The notes under the pieces were generated by a model that ran no database searches, was not told where the DNA came from, and worked only from the letters and a program-made list of their open reading frames with translations. A DNA stretch of 64,000 nucleotides from Lasiodiplodia sp. COLG20 (lineage: Eukaryota > Ascomycota > Dothideomycetes > Botryosphaeriales > Botryosphaeriaceae), in the NCBI GenBank assembly GCA_009801085.1, contig VNWV01000003.1:2046001-2110000 (forward strand), read 5' to 3'. The translations under genes and the position numbers were made by a program. Below, piece by piece: positions 36,514-48,600 of the stretch; the first letter of the stretch is position 1, and every line of letters starts with the position of its first letter.

Positions 36514-36859
36514 GATGCGACGGAGCCGGGATAAGAAGCGGCTCGAATGCTTTCTGATAGCTGTAAGAAGAATATTAGTTCTGCGGTATGTATCTTTGGC
36601 GCCAGAAGTGTTGTAGTTGAAAGTGACAGGCCAGTGGCAGTCAGGACCGACTTCCTTTCGTTCATCGATGGTGGCAGAGCGCACCTTCCCATGAAAGCGA
36701 GTACTGGGGAAGTAGGAGCTCAAATTTCCCGCAATAAAAGCACCAATTCTACTTCTTAGCTATTGGTCAATCAACTTTACCGGCTCACGATGGCACATAA
36801 GACTGGAAAATAGATCGGTAGTGCCAAGAACAAGATATTCCTGCACTCTGGTATTTCCT
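36514..36859. other. Spacer between two hypothetical genes
   Basis: 346 bp, partly an open extension of the gene at 35854-36513. It is presumably that gene's promoter/leader and the 3' untranslated region of the next gene. Confidence 0.4.
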
Positions 36860-37988
36860 TTAGGTGAGATGCACCTTATTGTCTATGGACCTGCCGTTTC
36901 CAAAACCGACGTGGACCCCACCGCCGCTGCTTCCACCCAGCTTCGCCGGCCAAGGCCCTCCAACACTGTCGTTATCTTCTTCTTGAAATCCAATTTGATT
37001 CGAGAATCTGATACTCTTCCCACCCTTCCTGGTGCCGAACGGATCAGAAAATGCTCTTGCCGCCGCAATGTGTTCCCTCTTGAATCTCTCCCGCATAATG
37101 GCGTACTCGACCGCATGCTTGCGCTCACCACCGATAGCACCAGGTTCGTGATTCGGCGTGCGCATCATTTGCGGCCATCCCCGTGACGATGGTGGCAGTA
37201 GCGCGTCAGAGTGCCAGCGGTCGATCTCGGCATCCGTGGAGGCGATGGAGGGTAGTTCAATGTCGATGGTGGCGAAGATGGAAGAGAGGGGGTGGTAGTC
37301 TGCAATGGTCGTGTTCGTATCGTCGTTGTCATTGCTGCAGGGGTTGGGAGTTGATGTCTCCTCGATGGAGTAGGTGCTGGCTGCGGATGACTGGTACGTA
37401 TGGTGGTCATCGAAAGTCTTGCTTGATGGGGAGCAGTCGATAGTACTGTCCATGTGGGAGGCCGACGCGGCACGGTTATCGGAGGGTCGGTCTTGGTTGG
37501 TCAACCCAAACGGAGGCCCTGCTTTGCCCTGCTCTGCAGATGTGCTATCTTCCGTGATAGACTCTTCCTTGCTTTTGGCTGAACTCTGAGCTTGATCAGG
37601 CTGGTCCTGCTCAAGCTGGTAGGATGCATGATCTTCCTTTGTCCATTCCTCGCGATAGTATGGGCGGTCGGTGTCGCAGAAGGGGAACTCGGGTGAAGGC
37701 AGTCGCGGGAGCCTGGGCGATGAGGAATTATGTATCTGCGACAGAGGCGAAGGAGTGTACTGTGCTCGTAGATGTGGTGGAACGTGCGGGAGCGGACCTC
37801 CGTAGTCCTGGGCGCCAGGAACGAACTCCTGTGCCATCGGAGAGAGCGAGAAGCGTCGAGTGTGTTGCTGGCCCATGTGCGAGTGGCGCCCTAAAGGTGC
37901 ATAAGTGTGCCCTTGAGAGGTGGTTGTGAAGTGATGCTGTCTAGTTACCTCGGCGCGAGCGGCGCATTTGGTAGTAGTCGGAGCGCAT
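36860..37988 (-). CDS. Hypothetical Ser/Pro-rich disordered protein
   Basis: Model of two exons, 37949-37988 and 36860-37911 (363 aa), joined over an unusually short 37-nt intron (GTAACT..AAG). It gives MRSDYYQMRRSRRGHTYAPL as N-terminus. If the intron is not real, the alternative start is ATG 37876 (MGQQHTRRFSLSPMAQEF). The protein is rich in Ser, Pro, Thr, Asp and His and largely disordered (SSSPRLPRLPSPEFPFCDTD; NPCSNDNDDTNTT). One better-ordered segment near the C-terminus reads GERKHAVEYAIMRERFKREH, then ARAFSDPFGTRKGG. It ends Gly-rich. Function unknown. It is on the same strand as, and upstream of, the other hypothetical gene. Confidence 0.6.
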
Positions 37989-38878
37989 AGCAATGGGTGT
38001 CCCCACTGGCCCCGCGAAGGGGAAAGAAGCGCGAAGTTGCAGACGCAGTTGGCAGAGAGAAGTACCAAGGAGGAGAGTGGACTATAAGAAGGCGTCGGAC
38101 AGCGTAGCAGAATTGGTCTGGTGCCTGGGCGACGTCGACAATGGCGGCGCACGCGACCGAGCTATGTCTGAGAAACGTGAATGTAGGCGGCCTGAGCGGT
38201 GGCTGCCACCCGGCTTGGTCCAAAGGGACGGTTGTGTTTGTTTCGACTGGTGATGGAGTAAGCGTTTGAAGCACTCTCCCCGGAAATTCCAAACGGTTAC
38301 CTGCATATCGACAACCCCAAAATCCCGGCAAGCGACCGCGGATAGGCAATGCATCTTCCGCGCCTGGGAGCTTGCGACCATACCTATGGTCTGAGTTGAG
38401 AGTCATGGTGGTCGAAAAGTGTTAAGATATGCTCGAGAAGCCACAATACCAAATGCGGTCTGGCGCGCACGGACTCATCGATCAACCACCATTTCCTTGG
38501 CGATCTCTTACATCAGACGTACCATGAGCATTTCATCCCCGGGCTTGAGAGCCTAGGAGTGGATCGTGGTGCTAAAAAAAAGTCTTCCATCTGTGAACAG
38601 GAGGCAGAACGTACATGTGATACACATTACATCGAGTTCAATAGATAGCCCACAAGGCGTCATGCCATTCATATCTCACTATTCTCCAATGCATTTAGAT
38701 ACTGAGCGTAGTGTGACCGCAATCTCACTTAATCTTGTAAATTTGGTATACCCCAACGCCGGTGCTTGTAATAGAGGTGTCCCGCCCCTTTGGATCATTC
38801 CATAGATCTTTGGCAAATGTCACGTTAAGGAAAGAAAGAAGACAAGGGGGAAAAATAGAAGGTGGCGCGAGATGATAT
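37989..38878. other. Intergenic region, no gene seen
   Basis: 890 bp upstream of the 36860-37988 gene and downstream of the small membrane protein gene. Open frames here are not protein-like. Confidence 0.45.
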
Positions 38879-39420
38879 CTAAACCTTGGAGGGACCAAGA
38901 GGCTTGCCCCTCTTCGGCAGAGTCCAAGGCTTTTCGCAAACGATCTGATGAGAGTTAGCACTGCTCTTGGATGAAAGGCTGTGGGTTAAGAACATACCTC
39001 GCCCTCGCTGTAAGCCCAAAAGTATACAATCATTCCAATAATGTAGTACAAGCCGGCATTTGTGCCCTGGTACAGCAGGAGAGAAGTCAAGGCGCTCAAA
39101 GGATAGATGATCAAGCGCATCTCAATGGAGCGGTGGAATGAAGAGCCGGCAATGAAGCTGAGCGGCCATTCATAGGCCAGGCCTATAAGGCTCAGGATGA
39201 GGTTGATTATTTGGAGTGCAGGCACGGGCTTGACAGCGCCGTCCAAGTTCTTGGTGAGGAAATCCCAGAAGATCTTGGGCCAGAAGAAGCCCTCGATGGC
39301 GGCAGCCAGCTGGTCTGCGGACGGTTAGCTCGAGCAAAGAGTGGTGGTGGGGCGAGACGCACAGGCGGCAGCCGTGAGGACGATGAGGCGAGCCCAGTGG
39401 TTTTTGATTAGCTTGCCCAT
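38879..39420 (-). CDS. Small multi-span membrane protein, uncharacterised
   Basis: Three exons: 39363-39420, 38998-39314, 38879-38944 (146 aa). Introns are 48 and 53 nt. The N-terminus MGKLIKNHWARLIVLTAAA is a start I associate with a widely conserved small fungal membrane protein family. Then comes QLAAAIEGFFWPKIFWDFLT, a short amphipathic/aromatic segment, and three hydrophobic spans: ALQIINLILSLIGLAYEWPL, EMRLIIYPLSALTSLLLYQG, and AGLYYIIGMIVYFWAYSEGE. The C-terminal tail is basic with Pro (EKPWTLPKRGKPLGPSKV). No enzymatic motif is present. Localisation (ER or plasma membrane) is not determinable from sequence alone. Confidence 0.8.
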
Positions 39421-41529
39421 TGTGGCAGGATTACAAATTGAGCGAATGTAGGTAGGTAGAGAGAGACCGGACCAGCGGTAGAAGCGAACGTGAGGCGCAG
39501 ATTGAGCAGTCGTGGGGCAGCTGGCTCAGAAAGCGGCTCAGGACGGCGCAGGCTGGTAGGTATAGTTGGCACTCGAGAGATGAGGGGCCGGTTCTGGGCG
39601 TAGTGGAAGCGCGAACGGTCTCAACGTGGGTGCTGTAACGTGGGCGGGCATGACGGGCTTTAGTTGGCATTGACGATGTGCGGCGGGGAGAAGATGCAAC
39701 GCATGGGTGGCTGCAGGAAAGCGGCTGGCGTGCCTGGGCGGGGCTTGGCCCTGGCCCGCGCACCGATTAAGCGCCCGCGGCCGAACCAGCGCACGCCACA
39801 GCGCCGCCTAGCCCAGCAAATGGCAGCGTGCAGCCTCCCGTCTCCGCAATTAGTACCTTCGCCTGCGCGCAAAATGTCACACCCGCGGCCGGCGCCGATT
39901 GGCACACTCACTGACCGCTGCAGAACGAGGCGTTCAATATCACCAGAAGATTGCCGCTCCAGCCGTGTCCCGGGAGAAAAACATTTCCGTCGAGTCCACG
40001 CCGCCGCCGAAGCGGTCTGACATCGTCTCCACGGCGATCATGCTGGTGGCGGTGGCATCGGCGCGGCGGCGACCCGGCTGGCGAGTCTCAACAGTCCCTG
40101 TTTTCCCAGCCGTGCGGCGGGTCGATGAAGCAGCGCGCGTTGGAGACTGATCATGCATTCCAGAAAGCTTATCGAGGAATATGTCATCCCGAGCCCGCCA
40201 AGCTCATCAGAGACAATGCACACGCGAGAGAGCCGCCATTGGCCGGGCTGCTGCACGCCCAGGCACAGGCACGCGAGATAGAGGCGTCAGCAGTCACATG
40301 GCCGGATCTCTGGTGTTGACAGTGACTCCGCCCGCTGATCCGCCAATTTGGGCGCCGGGGTGCGTAAGTGTCTGCCCGAGCGAGCAGAGAGCGCTTCGAG
40401 GCGGGCGTTCGTTGGCTGCCTGCGGAGCAGGGATACAGCGCATCCCGCTCGCTAACGCGTCGACTGGCCAGGGACCGCTGCAGCCCCTGTCACCGCCTTG
40501 CGCCCTCCTCCCAAAACGCTCGACCATCTTGGGGGAGGTTCCGTTCTGGCGGCAGGGATTGCTTCCTCTGCGCAACTGGTCTATCCACTGCATCCCGCCC
40601 CGTGGCCGTCCTCCTGCTCCTCGCCGTGAAGAGAAATACGGCTACACATCCTCCGCGCCGCCGCCTTTTCGTTTTGGAGAGCCTCACACGCTGCTACGGC
40701 GCTGCACGTTTCGCGACCACAACCCGCGTATCAAGCGACCGAGCCCCGCGAAACCCCCAAGAAAACCTCTCTCGTCGCACCGGTGCAAGCGCGACTGCGA
40801 GGAACATAGCCGCTGCCATCCAATCGCCCTTTCCACCGCCACGCCGCCTTTGCTCCAGCAGCCGCCCGTCAGAGCCTCGTTGCCTATTTGCGCGAATCGC
40901 AAGAGGCACAGCACCAACATTGTTTTTTGTGCAAATTCAAGAGCCAGGGACCAAAAGATTCAAAGGTTGAATATGCGCGTGCACGGAGCGTCGCAGACTT
41001 GACACATCTGTCCGACAGCATCGCGACAGCCCGGCCCCTCGAACGGCCCCGCTCTCGATTATCTGCATGATTGACAGATCCTTTCTGGACACTGCCTTGA
41101 AAATCCTCTCTCGGAACTTCTGCTTCCTGAACTAGGCATTCAAGCAACCGCCAAGCTCCTGCCCGGAACCATTGAAGAGCCTCTTGCCGGTCTCACCTGT
41201 CCGTTTCCGATCCGCCAATTTACACCTGAGCACGCCGTTGCCTGAGCGCTGCCTGATCGCCTCCAGATTGCACCCACGAGACAATCTGTGCATCCGCCAC
41301 CCCGCCTCAGGCCCGCTCTAAAAAGCTTGACCTCGATACCTCACGAGACATAACGACTTTAACGAATCTCTGCTTTCCTTCTGGGATCTCTCTCTTCCTT
41401 GCACTCGCTGGTCGGCAAACACCATCCGTTCTTTTCTGGATACCCCTTCAACCCTACGCGCTTTAATCGCTAGACACGACTAGTATACCGCAGTAGATAC
41501 CCCGGGTCAAACCCACCCCATCACCCAAA
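39421..41529. other. 2.1-kb upstream region of noxA
   Basis: No gene seen. The last ~300 bp before the noxA ATG is C/T-rich, as is common near fungal transcription starts. It contains a short GTAGGTAGGTAG run near 39446. The long leader could carry regulatory sites for a developmentally controlled oxidase. Confidence 0.5.
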
Positions 41530-43336
41530 ATGGCTGCTCAGCAGTCGTGGAAATCGCACTTCATACCTCGGAAGTTGCTCTTCTATTTCCTCTTCCATGG
41601 ACTGCACATCTTTCTCTTTGCCTTTGGTTGGTATGTATTCCAGAGCCGTTGAGCCTCATCTCCGAGCTAACCGTGTAACAGGTACAAGCAGGCGGCCGAC
41701 GATAGATTAGCAGCCTTGAACGGCCTCAGATTTTCCGTCTGGATATCTCGTGGTGCTGGTCTGGTCTTGTCTGTCGATGTTCTTTTAATTCTCCTGCCCA
41801 TGTGCAGGACCCTGCTTCGTGTGATCCGCCCCAAGATCCGATGGCTGCCCCTCGATGAGTCCCAGTGGTTTCACAGACAAGTCGCCTACGCCATGCTTTT
41901 CTGGACCTGCTGGCACGTGCTTGCGCACTATGTGAAGTAAGTCATTCATGCTAATGCAGAACCGTGCCTTGCTGACTTGAGCAGTTTCTTCAACGTCGAA
42001 AAAACCCAAGTCCGCCCCGAGCTGGCTCTGCAGATTCACTACACGCAGGCTGGAGGAATCACTGGTCACGTCATGCTTCTTTGCATGCTACTAATCTACA
42101 CTACTGCACACCACAGAGTCCGCCAGCAATCTTTCGAGACGTTCTGGTACACTCACCACCTGTTCATTCCGTTCCTCCTCGGAATGTACACGCACGCTAC
42201 GGGCTGCTTCGTCAGAGATAGCGTGGAACCATTTTCTCCCTTTGCCGGCGCCAACTTCTGGAACCACTGTATTGGATATCAGGGCTGGCGCTGGGAGCTC
42301 TGGGGCGGCGGTATCTACTTGTTCGAGCGCCTCTACCGCGAGGTACGGGCAAGGCGTGACACGCGGATCGTCAAGGTTGTGAAGCATCCATACGGTAAGT
42401 GAACGACATCTTGATGCTGAATGGAAATTCGCTAATACAACTCCAGACGCCGTCGAAATCCAGTTCACCAAGCCTTCGATGAGGTACAAGCCTGGCCAAT
42501 GGCTATTTATCAACTGCCCCTCAGTCAGCGGCTATCAGTGGCATCCATTCACCATCACGTCCTGCCCGTATGACCCTTACATTTCGATCCACGTTCGCCA
42601 AGTTGGCGATTTCACCCGCGCTCTCGCCGACGCTCTTGGTGCGGGTCCTGCTCAGGCGAAGCTTTATGACGACATGGACCCCAACGGCATGTACGAGATT
42701 GCCCTCCAGCACGGACAAGAGATGCCCGCGATCCGTATCGATGGTCCCTATGGAGCACCGGCGGAAGATGTCTTCGACAACGAAATCGCGGTTCTGATCG
42801 GAACGGGTATTGGTGTTACCCCGTGGGCCGCGATTTTGAAGAATATCTGGCACATGCGCCTGTCACCGAACCCACCCAAGCGTCTCCGCCGTGTTGAATT
42901 CATCTGGGTCTGCAAAGACACCAGCTCGTTCGAATGGTTCCAGGCGCTGCTGTCCTCTCTCGAGGCGCAGTCGATGGGATCGTCGGACCCTAATGGACAG
43001 GAGGATTTCCTGCGCATCCACACTTACCTCACGCAAAAGGTCGACGTCGACACTGCCAACAACATTGTCCTCAATTCGGTCGGCACAGACAAGGACCCCC
43101 TCACGGAGCTCAAATCTCGAACCAACTTCGGCCGGCCCGACTTCACGAAACTCCTTGTCGGTATGCGCGATGGCATCATGACACGTAGCTACATGAGTGG
43201 TCTGGAGAGCAGTCTGCGGACCGATGTGGGAGTGTACTTCTGCGGCCCCAGCGTCGCTGCTCGTGACATCAACAAGGCGTGCAAGGCCGCAACGTGCCCG
43301 GACGTGCGGTTCAGGTTCTGGAAGGAGCACTTCTAA
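41530..43336 (+). CDS. noxA: NADPH oxidase NoxA/Nox1 (superoxide-generating)
   Basis: Four exons: 41530-41630, 41682-41936, 41985-42394, 42447-43336 (551 aa). Introns are 48-52 nt. The N-terminal half is the six-helix ferric reductase domain with heme-ligand histidines in FHRQVAYAMLFWTCWHVLAH and in HHRVRQQSFETFWYTHHLF. The C-terminal dehydrogenase has the FAD motif HPFTITS (288-294), the NADPH motif GTGIGVTP (374-381), FCGPS, and the invariant terminal Phe (FRFWKEHF). There is no N-terminal EF-hand extension, so it is NoxA/Nox1 rather than NoxB (short N-terminal extension) or NoxC (EF-hand type). It transfers electrons from cytosolic NADPH to oxygen. In filamentous fungi it needs NoxR, Rac and NoxD and drives sexual development, hyphal fusion and, in pathogens, infection structures. 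Confidence 0.97.
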
Positions 43337-44057
43337 GTCTTCTTTTTCTTCGTTGTCCCCATTATCATTTCCATTATCAAAGGCGTTGATCCGGTACAGC
43401 TGTTCTAGCAGCTTTGGGAGGCTATGGACTGGGCAGAGATAAGATGGACTGGGATATAACGGACTATGGGAGATCCGTAAGCAATGTTTTTGATGTTTGC
43501 ATTTTATTTTTCACGCATTTCCTATCGATTTGGACTTTTCTGAGTTTTCTGCTACCGAGTCTTCTCACTCGCGCCTTCTGGCTCGATTTTCACCTTGAAC
43601 GTGTCCTGTAGCTCGTAGTACGCTCTCAGTTTGTTCGCATTGATACGGGGTTTGCCCAAGAGATATCCAAATTTGAGATTCGGAGCCGCGTTAAGCACTC
43701 ATGCGATTTTCTCTCGAAACTTATTGACATATGAATATGAATGTGGCTGCAATAACGGACCTGTCCAGCGTGCCAAGGAAAATCGGGGTACCATGTCTCG
43801 AACGTGACAGTTCAAGACTTGACATTCATGCAACGGTCCTGCATCCAATATGTAATCTCTTTGCTCTGCTGAATAATAGTGAGGTGAGAGCTGGTTCGGT
43901 GGTTTGAACACGCAGTGCCGACAGTGCTGAAATCGAGATCAATGTCACCTGCGCGGAGGAGGACCAGCAAAACTCTCCATAGAGCTGATTTGTTATTTAA
44001 CTGCAGAGTTTTTCTACATGCTAAGCCATCCCAAATTTTCCATTCCCATGCAAGTGT
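43337..44057. other. Convergent intergenic spacer
   Basis: 721 bp, A/T-richer, between noxA and the hypothetical gene at 44058-44837. No gene seen. Confidence 0.5.
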
Positions 44058-44837
44058 CTAGAAGCGAGTTCCTAGCACAGGACGCCGGGCCAGTTCCTCC
44101 CCACCATCCTCATCCTCACTTCCCTTGTCGAAACGACGCCTTCCAGCGGCCAAAGGATTTCCGGAAGGAGCAGCCTCGGCACCACACGTCTCGACAAGGG
44201 CAAACGCACGCCTTGCCTGCTGCTCTCCATCGGTAGGCTCTTCCAGCGCGAAGACCTCCCAGACGGGCGTCCGCTTCTCCTTCTGCTTGCGACGAATGGG
44301 TGGGGCTCGCAGGAAGACGTCGCTGTTCTCGGTCTCCTCGAGGCACGTCTCACGCTCCGCAGCCTGTCCGTTGAGAGCACGGGCGGGTGAGTGAAGGTCA
44401 TTGGAGCTTGGTGTGTCGTCGTGCTGTGGCTTTGGGTGACGAGGGTGGTGATGATGGCCAGAGAGTGTGCTCGCCGGCGTGACAACGTATCCGCCGTTGT
44501 CAGTGTTCGCGTCCGCAGTAGACTCGGAGCCGGAGCGGTCGCGGCGGAAGAGCTCGGTGGCGCCAGTCGACCAGGAGTTGAAGGGGTGGCTCTCCTTCTC
44601 GCGGTCTGATGCTGCCTCTGAAGTGGCCTTGGCTGTCGGCTTTGCGCGTGTGAGGGCCCGCTTGACGCGGTACCATATATTGTGCTGCGGAGTGCGAGGG
44701 GGTGATGGCAATTCCGGGCCGCTCTGAGCGCGGAGAGTCGCCTGGCTTTTGGTGGTTGGTAGTCGGACGGGCTCGTTGGTCATCCTGCGGAGCAGCGGTG
44801 CCTCGGAAGCCATCGAAAGGCGACTATTGCTTTCCAT
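44058..44837 (-). CDS. Hypothetical Ser/Arg-rich protein
   Basis: Single open frame, 259 aa from ATG 44837 (MESNSRLSMASEAPLLRRMT). The frame is open a little further upstream without an ATG, so a short upstream exon cannot be excluded. The protein is hydrophilic and probably disordered. It has Pro-directed Ser/Thr sites (ELPSPPRTPQ), a basic helix (WYRVKRALTRAKPTAKA), a His-rich patch (GHHHHPRHPK), and a more conserved-looking C-terminal half (RTPVWEVFALEEP; RRRFDKGSEDEDGG). No domain recognised. Ser/Thr-Pro density would suit phospho-regulation, but that is inference. Confidence 0.7.
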   Translation of the reverse strand: MESNSRLSMASEAPLLRRMTNEPVRLPTTKSQATLRAQSGPELPSPPRTPQHNIWYRVKRALTRAKPTAKATSEAASDREKESHPFNSWSTGATELFRRDRSGSESTADANTDNGGYVVTPASTLSGHHHHPRHPKPQHDDTPSSNDLHSPARALNGQAAERETCLEETENSDVFLRAPPIRRKQKEKRTPVWEVFALEEPTDGEQQARRAFALVETCGAEAAPSGNPLAAGRRRFDKGSEDEDGGEELARRPVLGTRF

Positions 44838-45612
44838 GGTTGAGAGGCTGGACACGGTTGCGTTTACGAGTTGAGTATTGTGTTTTGCCGGTAGCAGGCG
44901 ACTGTAGAGTAGCGTTAGCTTGTTTGATGGATGGAATGACTGTCTTACCTTTCAGGATGGAACACTCGTACTGTAGTTCGGTCGCCAGGCAAGTGGAAGT
45001 TGTGGAGGGATGAAGCTGATGTAGTGCTCGAATTTCCCGACTATATATAGGCGTCAGTTGATTTGCCGCGACTGCCCGATCAAGTGATGGCCGAAAAGCT
45101 GGCAAATGCCCACAGCCAATAGAATTACGAGTTTGAGTTGCCCTGCAGGACTTCATCAAGTGAGGATGTTGATGAGGGGCACGGACCTTCGCTCAAGCAC
45201 GTGCGCAGGACAATGATCGTGTTAACACTTTCACAATACAGAACAATGCCGACCCTAGGCAACTCGTCTGATAGAGCCAGAGGTCTATGGCTCCAGACTG
45301 CGCAATGACCACTGTCCAGAGAGTAAATTCTTGCGACAACTCAATGGGTAGCTACCATGGTCTTCCTCTTATGTATTCAGAACCGCTTGACGGCGCTGTT
45401 TGCCTACAACCCACGCGCTCTCCGCTGGTTTGATACAACCTATTCGCCTGATCACAAGAAACATGCGTGTCTTCCACTCTAGAGCAAATATTCATTTCGC
45501 TGTCTATCATCTACAAAAACACTCAAACAGTCATCCGATCTATGCCAAACCAAAGCAAGCGAGGATATATTCGCACACTCATGCAACAAAACAGAACAAG
45601 CAAGAACATCAT
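44838..45612. other. Intergenic region, no gene seen
   Basis: 775 bp upstream of the 44058-44837 gene and downstream of the P-type ATPase stop. No gene seen. Confidence 0.5.
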
Positions 45613-48600
45613 CTACCACGCCATCTTCGCGACGACGCCTCCGGGCCACTTCCTCGCGGCCCACTTCCTCGTCTCATCCAGCAGCAAGATGCCCATGCCA
45701 AAGGCCATGGGCAAGAACCAGTGCTCGACGGGCACACTCGTGGTGCCGAGCACGTCCTGCAGCTTCTGAGGGTACAGGAACAAAAAGGCGATGCCCAGGC
45801 TGAAGAGGATGGCCGGGAAGAGCCACAGGTTGCGCGTCTCCTTGATCCAGAGCGGGGGGTGCTGCAGCAGCGAGAGGCGGCGGGTGCGCACGGCCATGAG
45901 GTTGAACCACTGCATGACGACCAGGTTGACGAAGTAGACGGAGCTGGCCTGGTTGAGGATGTGCTGGTAGCGGTCGGCGCTCATGCCGTCGGGCACGGCG
46001 CCGAAGCCGAACCACAGGGCCGAGAAGGGCAGGCCCTGGCGCTGGCAGAACCAGTACGACATGGCGAAGGACGAGACGGATTGGATGACGCCGATGACGC
46101 CGTAGGCGTGCAGGATGAGCTTCCAGTCGACGAGGCGGTCCTTGCGCGGGTTGCGCGGGCGCTGCAGGAGCACGTCGGCCTCGGGCTTCTCGTAGGCGAT
46201 GGCCGTGGCGGCGGCGCAGTCGGTGAAGCAGCAGATGATGATCATCAGGAACGACGACAGCACCTGGGGCAAGCCGAACAGCACGTTGGTCATGACGGGC
46301 CAGAACTCGGAGAACGACCCCGCCGGCAGCAGGTAGCAGATGGTCTTCTTGAGGTTGTCGAACACCACGCGCCCGTACTTGACGGCCTCGACGACGGCCG
46401 CGAACGACTCGAGCAGCACCATGTCGGCCGCCTCGATGGCGATGTCGCTGCCGCCGCCCATGGCGATGCCGATGTCGGCCTGCTTGAGTGAGGGCGCGTC
46501 GTTGACGCCGTCGCCCGTCATGCCCACCGTCTCGTGCCGCGCCTGCAGCTCCGTCACGATCTTGAGCTTCTGCTCCGGCGTCGTGCGCGCGAACACGATC
46601 TCGTCGTACTTGCACAGCACGTCCCACTGCTCGTCCGTCAGGCTGTTCATGTCGCCGCCGCTGATGACGAGCGAGCGCGGCGCACCCGGCGTCGTGGGCG
46701 TCCGGGGCATGACTTCCATCGACTTCTCGCCCGACGGGGAGGCGTACTTCATCGACAGTGAGTTGATGTCGTGGAGTTCTTCGGGCGGGTTCGTGATGAT
46801 ACCGCACTCGGCGGCGATGGCGGCGGCCGTCAGCTGGAAGTCGCCGGTAACCATGAAGATCTTGATACCCGCACGGCGAAGAGTCTTCACGACCTCAGGG
46901 ATCTCGTCTCTGGGAGGATCGACGATGGCGACGAGACCGATCAGAAGGAGACCTCTGCTGGCCTCGTCCATGACGGCGTTCTCATACTGCGCAGACTCGA
47001 CGGCAAGCCCAGAGACGTGCTTGGGCAAGATCTTCTGGGCCAGCAGGATGACACGCTTCCCTTGCTTCGAATAGATGTTCTTGGCGTCCTCGAGAAACCG
47101 CTGATCCAACTCGGTGAGAGGCTGCGCGTGGCCATCGAAGTCCATGTAGCGCGTGCACCTGGGCATGAGGATGTCAGGGGCACCCTTGATCATCAACACT
47201 TGGTCCTCAGGCTTCGGATTGTCGTTCTCGAACAAGGCGTCGTCGACAGGCTCGTAAACATCACGCTGCGCAACCTGGATCATGAACTTGTTCTTGCTGT
47301 TGAAGGCGACACGGTAGACGTTGCGCCACTTCTGGCGGGTTTCCTGGACCGACAGAAGGCCTTCGGAGAAGCGCAGGACGGCCGTGTCGGTAGCGTCGCC
47401 GTTAATCTTGCGCTCGGAAAGGGGCTTGTTCATGGTCGATGCATCAAACTCGCCCGCATTGCAGACGCCGCCGACAACGGCAAGCTGCCTGCAACCCAGC
47501 GATGGCTCGGCGATGTCAACTGCGACACGAGATAGCTGCACCTTGCCAGCTGCTTCGGTAGCAGTCAGAGCGTCGCAACCAACAAGGCAGTCGGTCACAC
47601 GCATCTGATTCTTTGTGAGAGTGCCAGTCTTGTCGGAACAGATGACGCTGACAGAGCCAAGTGTCTCGACCGTCTTGAGAGACTTGCAGAGGATTGCGTT
47701 TTGCCTCATGATGTTGGCGACGATAGTCAAGCTGGCCGTGACAGCGATGGGGAGACCCTGACGCGAGTTAGCAAAGCCTTAGGCCACCTTGTGCGCCGTT
47801 ACGTACTTCAGGGATAAAAGCGACCGCTACGCTGACACAGTCAACGATAAGAAGAGAGACATTGATCCAGTCGGGGTGATCGTGGCGCAGCCAGCCAGCC
47901 CAGACGGCAATGACGATAACGACCATGGTGATCATGATGGTGACGATGATGCCAACGAAGTAGTAGATTTCCTTCTCAAGACTCGTAAGCCCCGTCTTAG
48001 GCGCACTCGTGAGCTTCGCAAGGCGACCGAAGACTGATCGGTCACCGGTGCCAATGACGACGCCAACAGCCGAGCCAGACACGATGTGGGTGCCGGCCAT
48101 GCCGATGCAAGCAGTCTCGAGGAAGTTTTCATCCGTCTACACTTGTTGGTGAATGTTTCTGTACTGTGGGGGGGTGTGGCACTTACCGAGTCGACGGTAC
48201 CGCGAAGAGGCACCGTCTCGCCGGTGAGGATGGATCGATCGAACTTTGCATCTGGCGACACTTCGACGAAGCGAACATCTGCAGAGAGCTTGTCGCCCAT
48301 CTTGAGATAGAGGACGTCGCCGGGGACGATGTCGGCGCCGGGGTGGTGCTGCTTGGTGCCGTCGCGCAGCAAGAGACACTCTTCTGGAAGCATCGTCTTG
48401 ATCGACGACATGACGCGAGAGCTGGACCAGTCTGTTGTGTGTGTGAGCATGACTTCACCATGGCAATGTATCTGGAGCCTAAGTACCCTGGTAGAAGTTG
48501 AAGGCGGCATTGATGAAGAAGACGACAAGCAACACAATGGCCAGGGCCAAGTTCGCGGGTGCAGAAGGGTCTCCAAGAGGCTTCCATGCTATGAAGACAA

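Noticed and set aside
36514..36723. 70-residue N-terminal extension of the duplicated-motif protein
   Set aside because: The frame is open but begins with TTG and holds no ATG; I could not find a splice that adds one in frame.
45400..46807. Long plus- and minus-strand alternate frames over the P-type ATPase
   Set aside because: Arg/His/Ala-rich shadows of the ATPase C-terminal exon caused by its GC-biased third positions.
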